44,145 nucleotides of DNA from an uncultured Gemmiger sp. (GCA_944388245.1 CALXIA010000014.1:1-44145); one strand, 5' to 3'. Shown: positions 16,810 to 25,897, numbered from the stretch's first letter. Numbers and translations: made by a program. Notes: generated from the sequence alone by a model not told the origin.

Positions 16810-18594
16810 TTATCGGTAGAGCGGGCCGTAATGCTTGCAGGCGGCAAAGTCCGCGGCCTCGGTGTCCTGTGTGCCGAAAGCAGCCCAGGCGTGGGGCCGG
16901 TAGAGGGCCTCATTTGGCAGGTTGTGCAGCGCTACCGGGATGCGCAGCATCGAGGCCAGGGTGACCAGATCCGCCCCCACATGGCCGTAGACGGTGACAC
17001 CGTGGTTGGCGCCCCAGTTGGCCATGACGCTGTATACATCCCGGAACGCCCCCTTGCCGGTGAGCCGGGGCACAAACCAGGTGGTCGGCCAGGTGGGATC
17101 AGTGCGCTTGTCGATGGGGGTATGCACCTCGTCCGGCAGATGGGCGGTCCAGCCTTCGGCCAGCTGCAGCACCGGGCCTACCCCCTCCACGATGTTCACC
17201 CGCAGCAGGGTCACCGGCATCTCGGCGGCACAGCGGAAGTGGCTGGAGAATCCGCCGCCCCGGAAGTATTCGTAGTTGGCGCGGCACCAGTCGGTAGCCG
17301 CCAGGCAGGCGTTCACGTCCCGGTCGGTCATCTCCCAGAAGGGCTTCATCGCGGGCTCGCCCTTGTCGTTGACGGCCGCGCCGCTGCCGTCCAGCGCGGT
17401 GGCGCCGGAGTTGATGAGATGGATGAAGCCGTCCTTCGCCACGCCGGTGGGCTTGTGGCCGGTGACCCGCTCGCAGGCCTCGGGGCTCCAGTAGGTGCGC
17501 ACGTCGTGGAAACAGGGCGCGGTGCCGGTGACCAGGGTGCCCAGCAGCATCGCCACCCCGTTGAGGGTGTCGTTCTCGGTGGCGAAGGGGGTGGGACGCT
17601 TGGGGCCGTTCCAGTCAAAGGTACTGGCCAGGATCGCCTCGCTGAAGTCCGCGTTGGGCAGCCAGTCGGTCCAGTTGCGCTGGCCCTGGAAGCCGCCGGC
17701 CACGGCATTTTTGCCCAGCGCCTCCTCGTGCCAGCCCATCTCGTCCAGCTTCGGATTGCCGTACAGAATATCCCGCATGACCATGGTCATCTTGGTGACG
17801 AACTCCCAGTCCTTGTCGGCGGGCACCACCTTGGACCGGGTGATCACCGGCGGCAGATCCTTGCCGGCGTTGCAGTCAAAACCCTCCTTGCAGTTGGCTT
17901 TGACCCAGGCCAGGGCCCGGTCGTACTCCTCGTGGTCGTAAATTTCCAGGGTGATGCGGCGCAGGATCTCGGTCATATCCACCCACTCGGGCCGGATGCC
18001 CAGATAGTTCTGGAACATGGCCGCGTCGCAGTAGCTGCCGGCGATGCCCATGGCCACGCCGCCCAGGTTGACGTAGGCCTTGTTCTTCATCCAGCCCACC
18101 GCCACGGCGCAGCGGGCAAACCGCAGGATCTTCTCGGCCGCGTCGGCGGGCACGCTGGTGTCGGCGGCGTCCTGCACGTCATGGCCGTAGATGGAGAAGG
18201 CAGGCAGCCCCTTCTGGGCGTGGGCGGCCAGCACCGCGGCCAGATAGACAGCCCCCGGGCGCTCGGTGCCGTTGAAGCCCCATACCGCCTTGATGGTGCG
18301 GGGGTCCATGTCGAAGGTCTCGCTGCCATAGCACCAGCAGCGGGTGACGGTCAGGGTGGCCACCACGTTTTCGGTGGTGAACTTGTCGGCGCAGGCGGCA
18401 GCCTCGGCCCCGCCGCCGATGGTGGAGTCCGCGATCACGCACTGAACGGGGGTGCCGTCCGGATAGCGCAGGTTTTCCTCGATCAGGGCCTTCGCGTTGC
18501 GGGCCATGGCCATGGTCTGTTCTTCCAGGCTCTCCCGCACACCGCCCCAGCGGCCGTCGATGGTGGGTCGAATCCCGATTTTTGGATAGAGCAT
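16810..18594 (-). CDS. fucI: L-fucose isomerase FucI
   Basis: 594-residue isomerase that turns L-fucose into L-fuculose, length matching the family. The N terminus [20 protein letters not shown] is diagnostic, followed by [18 protein letters not shown] and [17 protein letters not shown]. The enzyme is a Mn-dependent cytoplasmic hexamer in other bacteria. An AGGAGGAA ribosome binding site precedes the ATG. It lies 12 bases after the kinase gene, so translation is closely coupled. D-arabinose can also be a substrate of this family, but the adjacent aldolase and the GH29 fucosidase point to fucose. Confidence 0.97.
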   Translation of the reverse strand: MLYPKIGIRPTIDGRWGGVRESLEEQTMAMARNAKALIEENLRYPDGTPVQCVIADSTIGGGAEAAACADKFTTENVVATLTVTRCWCYGSETFDMDPRTIKAVWGFNGTERPGAVYLAAVLAAHAQKGLPAFSIYGHDVQDAADTSVPADAAEKILRFARCAVAVGWMKNKAYVNLGGVAMGIAGSYCDAAMFQNYLGIRPEWVDMTEILRRITLEIYDHEEYDRALAWVKANCKEGFDCNAGKDLPPVITRSKVVPADKDWEFVTKMTMVMRDILYGNPKLDEMGWHEEALGKNAVAGGFQGQRNWTDWLPNADFSEAILASTFDWNGPKRPTPFATENDTLNGVAMLLGTLVTGTAPCFHDVRTYWSPEACERVTGHKPTGVAKDGFIHLINSGATALDGSGAAVNDKGEPAMKPFWEMTDRDVNACLAATDWCRANYEYFRGGGFSSHFRCAAEMPVTLLRVNIVEGVGPVLQLAEGWTAHLPDEVHTPIDKRTDPTWPTTWFVPRLTGKGAFRDVYSVMANWGANHGVTVYGHVGADLVTLASMLRIPVALHNLPNEALYRPHAWAAFGTQDTEAADFAACKHYGPLYR

Positions 18595-18606
18595 TCTGGT
18601 TCCTCC

Positions 18607-20031
18607 TTATTGCAGTTGTTGTCTGAATCGGGCGATGGCTTCCTTCCAGCCCTCCCGCCCGGCCGGTTCGTATCGTTTGAGCGGCTCGGTGCGCGCGATG
18701 AGCGCGCGGCCTTGCCCGATGCTTTCCACCTCGCCCAGGGCCACAAGCTGGATCAGGATGTTGCCCAGCGCGGTGGCCTCCACCGGCCCGGCGATCACCG
18801 GGATGCCGGTGCAGTCGGCGGTCATGCGGCAGAGCAGGCCGTCCTTTGCGCCGCCGCCCAGCACATGCAGCACCGAAAACTGCCGGCCGGTGAGCCGGCG
18901 CAGCTGGTCCAGCGCCGCATCGTATTTGAGGGCCAGGCTTTCGTAGATGCAGCGCATCACCTGCCCCACCGTTTCCGGCACCGGCTGGCCGGTGCGCCGG
19001 CAGAATTCCCGCACCCGGCCCGGGATATCCCCCGGCGGGGTGAACTCCGGCGCGTCCGGGTCGATAAAGCTGCGCAGGGGCTCGGCAGCCAGGGCCAGCT
19101 GTTCCAGTTCGGCGTAGGAATACTCCCGCCCTTCGCGCCGCCACTGGCGGCGGCTCTCCTGGATCAGCCACAGGCCGATAATGTTCTTCAGGTAGTTCAC
19201 CTTTCCATTGGCCCCTCGCTCGTTGGACAGAGCAGCCAGCCGGCTTTCCCGGGTCAGGATCGGCTGGTCCAGTTCGCAGCCCAGCAAACTCCAGGTGCCG
19301 CAGGAGAGGAACGCTGCGTCCGGGTCGGTGCAGGGCATGGCGGCCACCGCGCACTGGGTGTCGTGGCCGGCCACCGCGATGACCTTCGCGCCCCGGTATT
19401 CCCCTATCACCGTACCGCTCTCCACCCGGGGGGCGAACAGGGTTTCCGGGATATCGAACGCCGCCAGCACCTGCCGGCTCCATGCGCCGGTGCGCGGATC
19501 CAGCATCTGGCTGGTGGAGGCAATGGTCGTCTCGCACACGCTCGCCCCGCACAGGGCACAGGCGAACAGATCCGGCATAAACAGCAGCCGCCGGGCACGG
19601 GCCCAGGTCTCCGGCTCGCCTTTTCGGGCCGCCAGCAGCTGAAACAGGGTGTTGATGGGCATGATCTGGCTGCCGGTGGCGGCGTAGAGCGCGTCCGCGT
19701 CCAGCCGGTCGCAGGCCGCCTCCACCATGCCGGCGGTGCGGCCGTCCCGGTAGTGGACCGGGTCTGCCAGCAGCTTGCCCGTCTGGTCCAGCAGGCCGAA
19801 GTCCACCCCCCAGGTGTCAAAGCCCACGCTGTCAAAAGCGCCCGCCTGTTCGACGCCCCGCTGTACGTTCTGCATCAGATCAGAGAAATCCCAGCGAAGA
19901 TGCCCGGCCTGTACCCGGGGGCGGTTTTCAAAGCGGTGTACCTCCCGGCAAATCAGGCGACCGCCGTCATATTCCGCCAGGATGGCCCGGCCGCTGGACG
20001 CGCCGAAGTCAAACGCCAGAACTCGTTTCAT
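18607..20031 (-). CDS. FGGY kinase of the rhamnulokinase subfamily, probable L-fuculokinase
   Basis: 474-residue sugar kinase. N-terminal phosphate-loop region VLAFDFGASSGRA, the DTWGVDFGLLD motif, SCGTWSLLG, and the adenosine-binding GGGAKDGLLCRMTAD with VIAGPVEATALGN are the marks of RhaB-like FGGY kinases rather than of E. coli FucK. Gene order between fucI and fucA, and absence of rhamnose genes nearby, argue that its substrate is L-fuculose; using a RhaB-type kinase for this step is an inference here. ATG 20031 with AAAGGAG at 20041-20047 is preferred over the upstream start at 20064. The gap to fucA is 13 bases. Confidence 0.9.
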   Translation of the reverse strand: MKRVLAFDFGASSGRAILAEYDGGRLICREVHRFENRPRVQAGHLRWDFSDLMQNVQRGVEQAGAFDSVGFDTWGVDFGLLDQTGKLLADPVHYRDGRTAGMVEAACDRLDADALYAATGSQIMPINTLFQLLAARKGEPETWARARRLLFMPDLFACALCGASVCETTIASTSQMLDPRTGAWSRQVLAAFDIPETLFAPRVESGTVIGEYRGAKVIAVAGHDTQCAVAAMPCTDPDAAFLSCGTWSLLGCELDQPILTRESRLAALSNERGANGKVNYLKNIIGLWLIQESRRQWRREGREYSYAELEQLALAAEPLRSFIDPDAPEFTPPGDIPGRVREFCRRTGQPVPETVGQVMRCIYESLALKYDAALDQLRRLTGRQFSVLHVLGGGAKDGLLCRMTADCTGIPVIAGPVEATALGNILIQLVALGEVESIGQGRALIARTEPLKRYEPAGREGWKEAIARFRQQLQ

Positions 20032-20044
20032 CCGGTCTCTCCTT

Positions 20045-20734
20045 TCAGCGCAGGCCGTTTTCAAACTTTTTGTAGCCCGGATGCCGCCCGGTGACCCGAT
20101 AGAATCCCCGCAGATCGATGAGTTTCTGGATGTTCTCCCGGCTGATGTCCACGCTGCCGCCCAGGATCACCGCGTTGATGGTGATCTTGGCCCAGAGTTC
20201 CAGGCTCTCCATCCGATAGAAGGCGGTGATCACATCGCTGCCCACCGCCAGCGCGCCGTGGTTTTCCAGCAGCATCACGTCGTGTTCTTCCAGATAGGGC
20301 TCGATGGCGTCGGGCACCTCCGGGGTGGAGGGGGTGCCGTAGGGGGTCAGGGGTACGCTGCCGATCACCGCCACGTCCTCGATCATGTTGTACATATCCA
20401 TCGCCTTGTGGGCCACCGCAAAGCCGGTGGCGCCGGGGGGATGGGCGTGAAGTACACTGCCCACATCGGGCCGCTTTTCGTAGCAGCGCAGATGCATCTT
20501 AATCTCGCTGGAGGGGCGCAGACCCTCCGCGCCCTCCAGTACCTGGCCTTTGGCGTCGATTCGCAGCAGTTTGTCCGGCGTGATAAAACTCTTACTGATG
20601 CCGGTGGGGGTACACAGGAAGGTGCCGTCCTCCAGGCGGGCGGACAGGTTGCCGTCATTGGCGGCCACCCAGCCCAGCTGCCAGGTTTTTTGACAGACGT
20701 CGCACATCTGTTCTTTCAGCGCTTGCAATTCCAT
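20045..20734 (-). CDS. fucA: L-fuculose-1-phosphate aldolase FucA
   Basis: 229-residue class II aldolase/adducin-family enzyme that splits L-fuculose-1-phosphate to dihydroxyacetone phosphate and L-lactaldehyde. Zinc ligands His96, His98 (VLHAHPPGA) and His159 (LLENHGAL) are present with the catalytic Glu77 (SSEIKMHL). NDGNLSARL and TPTGISK are typical substrate-binding stretches. Family relatives include rhamnulose-1-phosphate aldolase and ribulose-5-phosphate epimerase; the operon with fucI decides for fuculose. The next gene upstream, the sulfatase, ends 24 bases before. No lactaldehyde reductase is in the window. Confidence 0.93.
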   Translation of the reverse strand: MELQALKEQMCDVCQKTWQLGWVAANDGNLSARLEDGTFLCTPTGISKSFITPDKLLRIDAKGQVLEGAEGLRPSSEIKMHLRCYEKRPDVGSVLHAHPPGATGFAVAHKAMDMYNMIEDVAVIGSVPLTPYGTPSTPEVPDAIEPYLEEHDVMLLENHGALAVGSDVITAFYRMESLELWAKITINAVILGGSVDISRENIQKLIDLRGFYRVTGRHPGYKKFENGLR

Positions 20735-20758
20735 GGATTTGCCTCATTTCTCTCGGTG

Positions 20759-22216
20759 TTATTTCTGGTATTTGGGGCTGTCGGCGTAGACCGGCCGCCC
20801 CTCGGAATAGATCCCCGGCCGGCGCATCTGGCCAAAGCCGGACACCGCCTCCCGGGTGCCGTCCACCGCCGGATCGGCGTAGGTGTGGTACCAGTGTTGC
20901 AGCTTTTTTAGCAGCTGCGCCTGAACGTTGGCGTATTCGGGCCGGCCGGCCAGGTTTTCCCGCTCGCCCGGGTCGTTTGCCAGGCAATACAACTCGTGGG
21001 GGCCATAGGGATAACGGTGGATGTATTTCCATTCCCGGTTGCGGATCATCCGGCTGTTGCCGTACTCGTCCAGAATGACCACGTGGTTGTCGGCCTCGGC
21101 GCCGTTCACCAGCACATCGGCAAAGCTGCGGCCCGGCAGGTCGGCGGGCAGATCGGCCCCCAGATCCAGCAGCTCGTTCAGGGTGTGGATGATATCGTAG
21201 TGGCTGCACATGCTGCCGGTCACCCGGCCCGCCCGGATATGGCCGGGCCAGCGGGCGATGAAGGGCACCTTGACCGCTGTGTCGAACAGGTTAAAGGGGA
21301 AGGTGCCGTTGCCCTTGCCCCAGATGCCGTGGTGCCCCATGTTCATGCCGTTGTCGGCGGTGAAGATCACCAGGGTGTTCTCTGCCAGGCCCAGCGCTTC
21401 CAGCCGGTCCAGCAGCCTGCCCACCCCCGCGTCCATGGCGCTGATCGCCGCATAATAGCCCCGCAGCAGCCGTTTACGCTCCTCGCCGGTGCCGCCGGGG
21501 GCGGTGGGGATGCGGTTGGGATGCAGCGGCTCGTCCGGGGTGGCGGTAAAGGCGCAGTCCCCGTACAGGTCGATGTACTCCTTCGGGTGCTGATCCTCGT
21601 CCCAGGGGTCGTGGGGCGCGGTATAGTGCACGCTGATGTAGAAGGGCTCCTCCCGGCCGGAAAACTCGTCCAGATACCCCAGGGCCCGCTCGGTGATGAG
21701 ATCGGTGATATACCGGCTTTCAAAATGCAGCTGTCCGTTCTCGATCACGTCCGCCTGGTTGTACAGGCAGCCGCCCCGCCCGATGGTGTACCAGTGGGAA
21801 AACCCGTGCTGGGGATGCATGCTGTCCCCCAGGTGCCATTTGCCGCTGAGGGCACAGGTATAGCCCTTTTGCGCCAGCAGATCCGGATAGGTGAGGAGCC
21901 CTTCCAGATACCGGATGGGCAGGTCCTCACTGGCGAAATAGGGATGGTCCGCGTGCTCGCCCAGCGCCTTTTTGTCCAGGCTTCCGCTGCGGATCCAGTC
22001 GTGGACCCCATGCTGGGAGGGGATGCGGCCGGTCAGGATGGAGGCGCGGGCCGGGCTGCACACCGGCGAAGCGCAGAAAAAGTTTTCAAAGCGGGTGCCC
22101 TGGGCCGCCAGCCGGTCCAGATGGGGGGTGTGAAGATCGGTGTTGCCGGCACAGCGCATGGCCCAGGCGCCTTGATCGTCGGTCAGGATAAAGAGCAGAT
22201 TCGGTCGTTGGTTCAT
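20759..22216 (-). CDS. Sulfatase, Cys type, no signal peptide
   Basis: 485-residue sulfatase of the alkaline phosphatase superfamily. It starts PNLLFILTDDQG, with Asp13/Asp14 as metal ligands. The formylglycine site is Cys53 in CSPARASILTGR, and the second metal region is FTADNGMNMGHHG near residue 285. Cys-type sites are matured by a radical-SAM enzyme (anSME) or by FGE; neither gene is in the window. No signal peptide or lipobox is seen, so it seems cytoplasmic, unlike the periplasmic or secreted sulfatases of Bacteroides. ATG 22216 is chosen because the family start follows directly; an upstream in-frame extension would run through a terminator. The operon suggests desulfation of an imported glycan, with galactose-6-sulfate or fucose sulfate as the guess. 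Confidence 0.93.
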   Translation of the reverse strand: MNQRPNLLFILTDDQGAWAMRCAGNTDLHTPHLDRLAAQGTRFENFFCASPVCSPARASILTGRIPSQHGVHDWIRSGSLDKKALGEHADHPYFASEDLPIRYLEGLLTYPDLLAQKGYTCALSGKWHLGDSMHPQHGFSHWYTIGRGGCLYNQADVIENGQLHFESRYITDLITERALGYLDEFSGREEPFYISVHYTAPHDPWDEDQHPKEYIDLYGDCAFTATPDEPLHPNRIPTAPGGTGEERKRLLRGYYAAISAMDAGVGRLLDRLEALGLAENTLVIFTADNGMNMGHHGIWGKGNGTFPFNLFDTAVKVPFIARWPGHIRAGRVTGSMCSHYDIIHTLNELLDLGADLPADLPGRSFADVLVNGAEADNHVVILDEYGNSRMIRNREWKYIHRYPYGPHELYCLANDPGERENLAGRPEYANVQAQLLKKLQHWYHTYADPAVDGTREAVSGFGQMRRPGIYSEGRPVYADSPKYQK

Positions 22217-22233
22217 GGTATAACCTCGTTGCG

Positions 22234-22281
22234 TTTGGTACCAAAAAGGGCCGGCAGCCCCGGGAGGAGCTGCCGGCCCTT
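22234..22281 (-). terminator. Intra-operon terminator after the binding-protein gene, plus a 12-bp palindrome
   Basis: On the minus strand a 13-bp perfect stem (22269-22281 / 22246-22258) is followed by TTTTT (22242-22249 region), the form of an intrinsic terminator. It lies 25 bases after the binding protein stop, inside the operon, so probably only part of the transcripts pass it. Just downstream is the perfect palindrome TTTGGTACCAAA (22234-22245), of unknown meaning. Confidence 0.8.
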
Positions 22282-22306
22282 GCACACATTGTCCGGGACG
22301 GAAGGA

Positions 22307-23866
22307 TCAGCCGGCCGCATTGAACTGGCTCAACTGGTTGCTCACCTCGGTCACCAGGGCTTCAGCGCCATTGGCGTTCAGCGCATCCAGGAACTGAGGG
22401 ATGTACTCGGCGGGATCCACCGAGCCGGTCTCCAGGGAGGGAGCGTACTCGCTGATCACGTTGGTCAGGGCCGCCACCTGGGTCTCCACCGGCACCGCGT
22501 CAAAGGTAAAGCCGTTGTTGGGCGAGATGATCGCGGAGTCGTTGTATTCCTGGAACAGTTCCTCGATGTTGTCGGGATAGCTGATATCCCACTTCTGGTT
22601 GAAGGGGGTGCCGAACTGCCAGCCGTAGGTGTAATCGTAGCCGTTTTCGGTCAGGGTGCCGCCCATGGTCTTGTCCACCTGGTTATCGCCCACCGCGGTG
22701 TAGTGCTGGCCCTCGATGCCGTGACGGATCAGGGTGCCCACATACTCGTCGGTGTTCAGCAGGTTGATGAATTCCAGCGCCTTCTCGGGATACTCACTGG
22801 CGGAGGAGATGGCCAGCAGGCCGCCCATGGCGCTGCGGGTCTCAAACAGGGGATCCATCAGGGGCAGGAAGTCCACGCCGTGGCCGCTGGACGCGGTCAT
22901 GGACTCGGCGGTGCCGGGAGCGTACTGGATGAAGTAGGAGAACAGAGCGCCGTTGTTGAAGTCGTTATCCCGGTTGGCGGTGTCGCTGTCGTAGTTGACC
23001 GGGTCGCCGCCCAGGTAACCGGCCTGGTTCCAGCCGCGCACGGTGGTGCAGTAGTTCATGTACTCCTCGCTGGCGTACTGGTTGAACACGGCCTGGCCGG
23101 CCATGTCGGCAAAGTTGTTGAACTCGGCCACCGCGCCCGCCGCGGGCAGTTTCGGGTTACCGGTGAGAGACTCATAGGGCGCGGCCATGGGCCAGGCGTT
23201 GGTCAAACCGGAAACGCCCACCACATCCTTGCCTTCGGCCTTGCTCTTCTCGGCCACGGTCGCCAGGACCTGGGTGTAATCCTCCAGGGTCTTGACCGCG
23301 GTCATGTCGATGCCGTAGGCCTCGGCCATATCGCTGTTGTACACGATGCCGCCCTGCCAGCCCATCTCCTTATAGGAGGGCACACCGTAGATGGCGCCGT
23401 TCACCTTGACGGCGTTCCACTCGGCCTCGGGGATGAAGTCCCAGGTCTCCTTGGCGTACTGGGGCAGCAGTTCGGTGATATCCATGAAGGCGTCCTTGCC
23501 CACGAACTGCAGATAGTCGGTGGTCCAGTTGGAGGTAAAGCAGATGTCGAAGTATTCGCCCGCATTGATCAGGTTGGGCATCTTCTCCTTGTAGTCCGGG
23601 TTGGCCATGACCTTGTAGTCGATCTCCACGCCGATCTTCTCCCGGGTATACTCATTCAGCGCCTCGATGACCTTATCGGTATCGGCGGCCACCGGGTTGA
23701 TGGACATGTACCAGGTCAACGTGGTGATCTCCTGGCCGGCGGAAGATCCGGAACCGGCCGTGGAGCCGGCGGTGGAATTGCCATTGCCGCCGCAGCCCGC
23801 CAGCATGCCGGCCGCCAGAGCGGCAGCGGCGCCCAGCGCCATGACTCGTTTGATCGTGTTTTTCAT
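22307..23866 (-). CDS. ABC sugar-binding lipoprotein (CUT1, LplA-like)
   Basis: 519-residue extracellular solute-binding protein. The N terminus has KR, a hydrophobic stretch and the lipobox LAGC with Cys25 as the lipidation site, then a Gly/Ser-rich linker (about 26-45), so it is anchored outside the membrane. The mature part is of the long LplA/YtcQ type, rich in Tyr/Trp, consistent with an oligosaccharide ligand (for example LTWYMSINPVAADTDKVIEA). GGAGG precedes the ATG. Permease genes lie directly upstream. No ATPase gene is in the cluster; a shared MsmK/UgpC-type ATPase encoded elsewhere is usual for this class. A terminator-like hairpin after it fits the need for excess binding protein. 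Confidence 0.93.
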   Translation of the reverse strand: MKNTIKRVMALGAAAALAAGMLAGCGGNGNSTAGSTAGSGSSAGQEITTLTWYMSINPVAADTDKVIEALNEYTREKIGVEIDYKVMANPDYKEKMPNLINAGEYFDICFTSNWTTDYLQFVGKDAFMDITELLPQYAKETWDFIPEAEWNAVKVNGAIYGVPSYKEMGWQGGIVYNSDMAEAYGIDMTAVKTLEDYTQVLATVAEKSKAEGKDVVGVSGLTNAWPMAAPYESLTGNPKLPAAGAVAEFNNFADMAGQAVFNQYASEEYMNYCTTVRGWNQAGYLGGDPVNYDSDTANRDNDFNNGALFSYFIQYAPGTAESMTASSGHGVDFLPLMDPLFETRSAMGGLLAISSASEYPEKALEFINLLNTDEYVGTLIRHGIEGQHYTAVGDNQVDKTMGGTLTENGYDYTYGWQFGTPFNQKWDISYPDNIEELFQEYNDSAIISPNNGFTFDAVPVETQVAALTNVISEYAPSLETGSVDPAEYIPQFLDALNANGAEALVTEVSNQLSQFNAAG

Positions 23867-23898
23867 AACATGCCTCCTTGAATTGTATCTCTCTGCAT

Positions 23899-23916
23899 CG
23901 CGCCGGTTAAGGCGCG
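23899..23916 (-). other. Small hairpin in the leader of the binding-protein cistron
   Basis: CGCGCC (23899-23904) and GGCGCG (23911-23916) form a 6-bp stem in the 69-base gap between permease and binding protein, about 35 bases before the ATG. It may protect the downstream mRNA; no T run. Confidence 0.4.
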
Positions 23917-23935
23917 AATTTCCGACAATCGTTGC

Positions 23936-24871
23936 TCAGCCCTTTACGCCGCCCACCGTCAGGCCCTTGACGAAATATTTCTGGAAGAAGGGATAGGCCA
24001 GCAGAATGGGCAACACCACCAGCACGGTCAGCGCCATGCGGCCGCTGTCGGTGGGGGCGTTGGCCGCCATTTCGGCGTATTCCAGGGCGTTGGCCGAGGA
24101 CTGTTTCATAAACTCCAGGCTGTTCTGCATGCTCCACAGCAGGGTCTGCACCGGATACTTTTTCTGATCGATGATGTAAAGCATCCCCAAAAACCAGTCG
24201 TTCCAGTAGGCGATGGTGGTAAACATGCCGATGGTGGCCAGGCCGGGTTTAGACAGGGGCATCACGATGCGGAAGAAGGTCTTGAACTCTCCCGCGCCGT
24301 CGATGCGGGCCGCCTCAATGATCTCGAGGGGGATCCCCTTGTAGAAGGTGCGCAGTACGATCACGTAAAAGGCGTTCAGCGACATGGGGAAGATCAGCGC
24401 GCCCAGGCTGTCGCCCAGACCCAACAGCTGGGTGTTGACCATATAGGTGGCCACGATGCCACCGTTGAACAGCATGGTGAAGAGCATCAGCAGGGTGAAC
24501 AGCCGGTTGTAAGCGTAGTCGGCCCGGCTGAGTACGTAGGCAAACATGGCGGTGATGGCCAGACTGAACAGGGTGCCCGCCACCGTGACGAAGATGGTGA
24601 TGCCGTAGGAGCGTACCAGCTGGTCGCCCAGGCGGAAGAAGAAACGGTAGGCGTCCAGGCTCCACTCGCTGGGGAAAAAGCTGTAGCCGTTCTGGAAGAT
24701 GCTCTGCTCGCTGCTGAAGGACACGATGACCACCAGGATCAGTGGCAGCACGCAGGCCAGCGTCCAGATCAGGAAGATCAGGTTGAGGATCCGGTCGGTG
24801 GTTTTGGAGATCCGGTTGATCGCCAGATCGCCCTCGCCCTCGTCCCGGAAACGGTTTTTGAATTTGCGCAT
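23936..24871 (-). CDS. ABC sugar permease (CUT1, LplC/YtcP-like)
   Basis: 311-residue inner-membrane permease with about six helices. The conserved EAA loop is seen as EIIEAARIDGAGEFKTFFRIVMPLSKPG, here near residue 200, which couples to the ATPase. The N terminus is a long charged cytoplasmic segment (RKFKNRFRDEGEGD). ATG 24871 is preceded by AAGGAGGG; the frame runs further upstream into the preceding gene's end, but that extension is not needed. It lies 19 bases after the partner permease gene. Works with the LplB-like permease as a heterodimer. Confidence 0.93.
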   Translation of the reverse strand: MRKFKNRFRDEGEGDLAINRISKTTDRILNLIFLIWTLACVLPLILVVIVSFSSEQSIFQNGYSFFPSEWSLDAYRFFFRLGDQLVRSYGITIFVTVAGTLFSLAITAMFAYVLSRADYAYNRLFTLLMLFTMLFNGGIVATYMVNTQLLGLGDSLGALIFPMSLNAFYVIVLRTFYKGIPLEIIEAARIDGAGEFKTFFRIVMPLSKPGLATIGMFTTIAYWNDWFLGMLYIIDQKKYPVQTLLWSMQNSLEFMKQSSANALEYAEMAANAPTDSGRMALTVLVVLPILLAYPFFQKYFVKGLTVGGVKG

Positions 24872-24890
24872 GGTGTATTCTCCCTCCTTC

Positions 24891-25844
24891 TCAGAACAGG
24901 GCGCTGTCCGGCTCAATGCGGCGCACCACCAGGTTGGCGCCCACCACCAGCACGAAGCCCACCACCGACTGGTACAGGCTGGCCGCGGCGGCCATACCCA
25001 CGTTGCCGGTCTCTTTCAGAGCCCGGTACACATAGGTATCGATCACCTGGGTGACCGGATACAGCGGGCCGGAATCCCGGGGAAGCTGGAAGAACAGGCC
25101 GAAATCGGCGTAGAAGATGCGGCCGATCGCCAGGATGGTCAGCACGATCATCATCGGCTTCAGGCAGGGAAGGGTGATCCGGCGGATCTGCTGCCATTTG
25201 GTGGCGCCGTCGATGATGGCCGCCTCATAATAGTCGTTGGAGATGCCGGTCAGGGTGCTGATGTACATCACGGTGGAGTACCCCACGGTTTTCCACAGCT
25301 GGAAGAAGGTCAGGATAAAGGGCCATTTGCCCGGCTCAGCGTACCAGTTGACCCCGGAGAATCCGAAATAGTTCAGCAGATGATTAAATAAGCCGTCGTC
25401 CACGCTGAACAGGGAGAAGGCCATGAAGGAGACCACGACCCAGGACAGAAAATACGGCGCCATGAAGATGGTCTGGTACACCTTGGCCCGCCGCTTGCGC
25501 AGCAGTTCGCTCAGGCCGATCGCCATGGCCACCGCCATCACCAGATCCAATGCGATGAAAAAAGCGTTGTACAGGATGGTGTTGCGGGTGATAACCCAGG
25601 CGTCAGAGGTCTTGAACAGGAATTCAAAGTTCTGCCAGGCCACCCAGTCGCTGCCGAAGATCCCCTTGCGCACGCTGAACCGTTTGAAGGCCAGCAGCAA
25701 GCCGGACATGGGCAGATACCGGAACAGGAACATCACCACCAGCGCCGGCAACGCCATGATCGTAAGTGGCAGGTTTTTTTGAAAGGTCTTGACAAACCCC
25801 GCTTTTCTGCACACGGTATTGGTGTGCCGGGCGGACTGTTTCAT
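24891..25844 (-). CDS. ABC sugar permease (CUT1, LplB/YteP-like), first gene of the fucose operon
   Basis: 317-residue permease with about six membrane helices and the EAA loop YEAAIIDGATKWQQIRRITLP near residue 205. The motif FRYLPMSGLLLAFKRFSVRKGIFGSDWVAW close to the N terminus is characteristic of the LplB subgroup, which imports oligosaccharides such as plant or host glycan fragments. AAGGAGGAG precedes the ATG. It is the first gene after the divergent promoter region, with seven further genes behind it on the same strand. Confidence 0.93.
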   Translation of the reverse strand: MKQSARHTNTVCRKAGFVKTFQKNLPLTIMALPALVVMFLFRYLPMSGLLLAFKRFSVRKGIFGSDWVAWQNFEFLFKTSDAWVITRNTILYNAFFIALDLVMAVAMAIGLSELLRKRRAKVYQTIFMAPYFLSWVVVSFMAFSLFSVDDGLFNHLLNYFGFSGVNWYAEPGKWPFILTFFQLWKTVGYSTVMYISTLTGISNDYYEAAIIDGATKWQQIRRITLPCLKPMMIVLTILAIGRIFYADFGLFFQLPRDSGPLYPVTQVIDTYVYRALKETGNVGMAAAASLYQSVVGFVLVVGANLVVRRIEPDSALF

Positions 25845-25897
25845 GCTGTGCTCCTCCTTGCTGCGGCGTTTCGCGGCCGGACTTTCGTTCTGGATTT

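Noticed and set aside
13164-16964. Very long plus-strand open frame across lacZ
   Set aside because: It runs through the VTT gene, a 20-bp terminator and the antisense of lacZ. Composition is that of an antisense frame in GC-rich DNA.
16729-20094. Very long plus-strand open frame opposite fucI and the kinase
   Set aside because: Antisense shadow of two genes with intact active-site motifs.
20996-23881. Long plus-strand open frame opposite sulfatase and binding protein
   Set aside because: Antisense shadow rich in Gly/Val/His; it spans two separate genes and their terminator.
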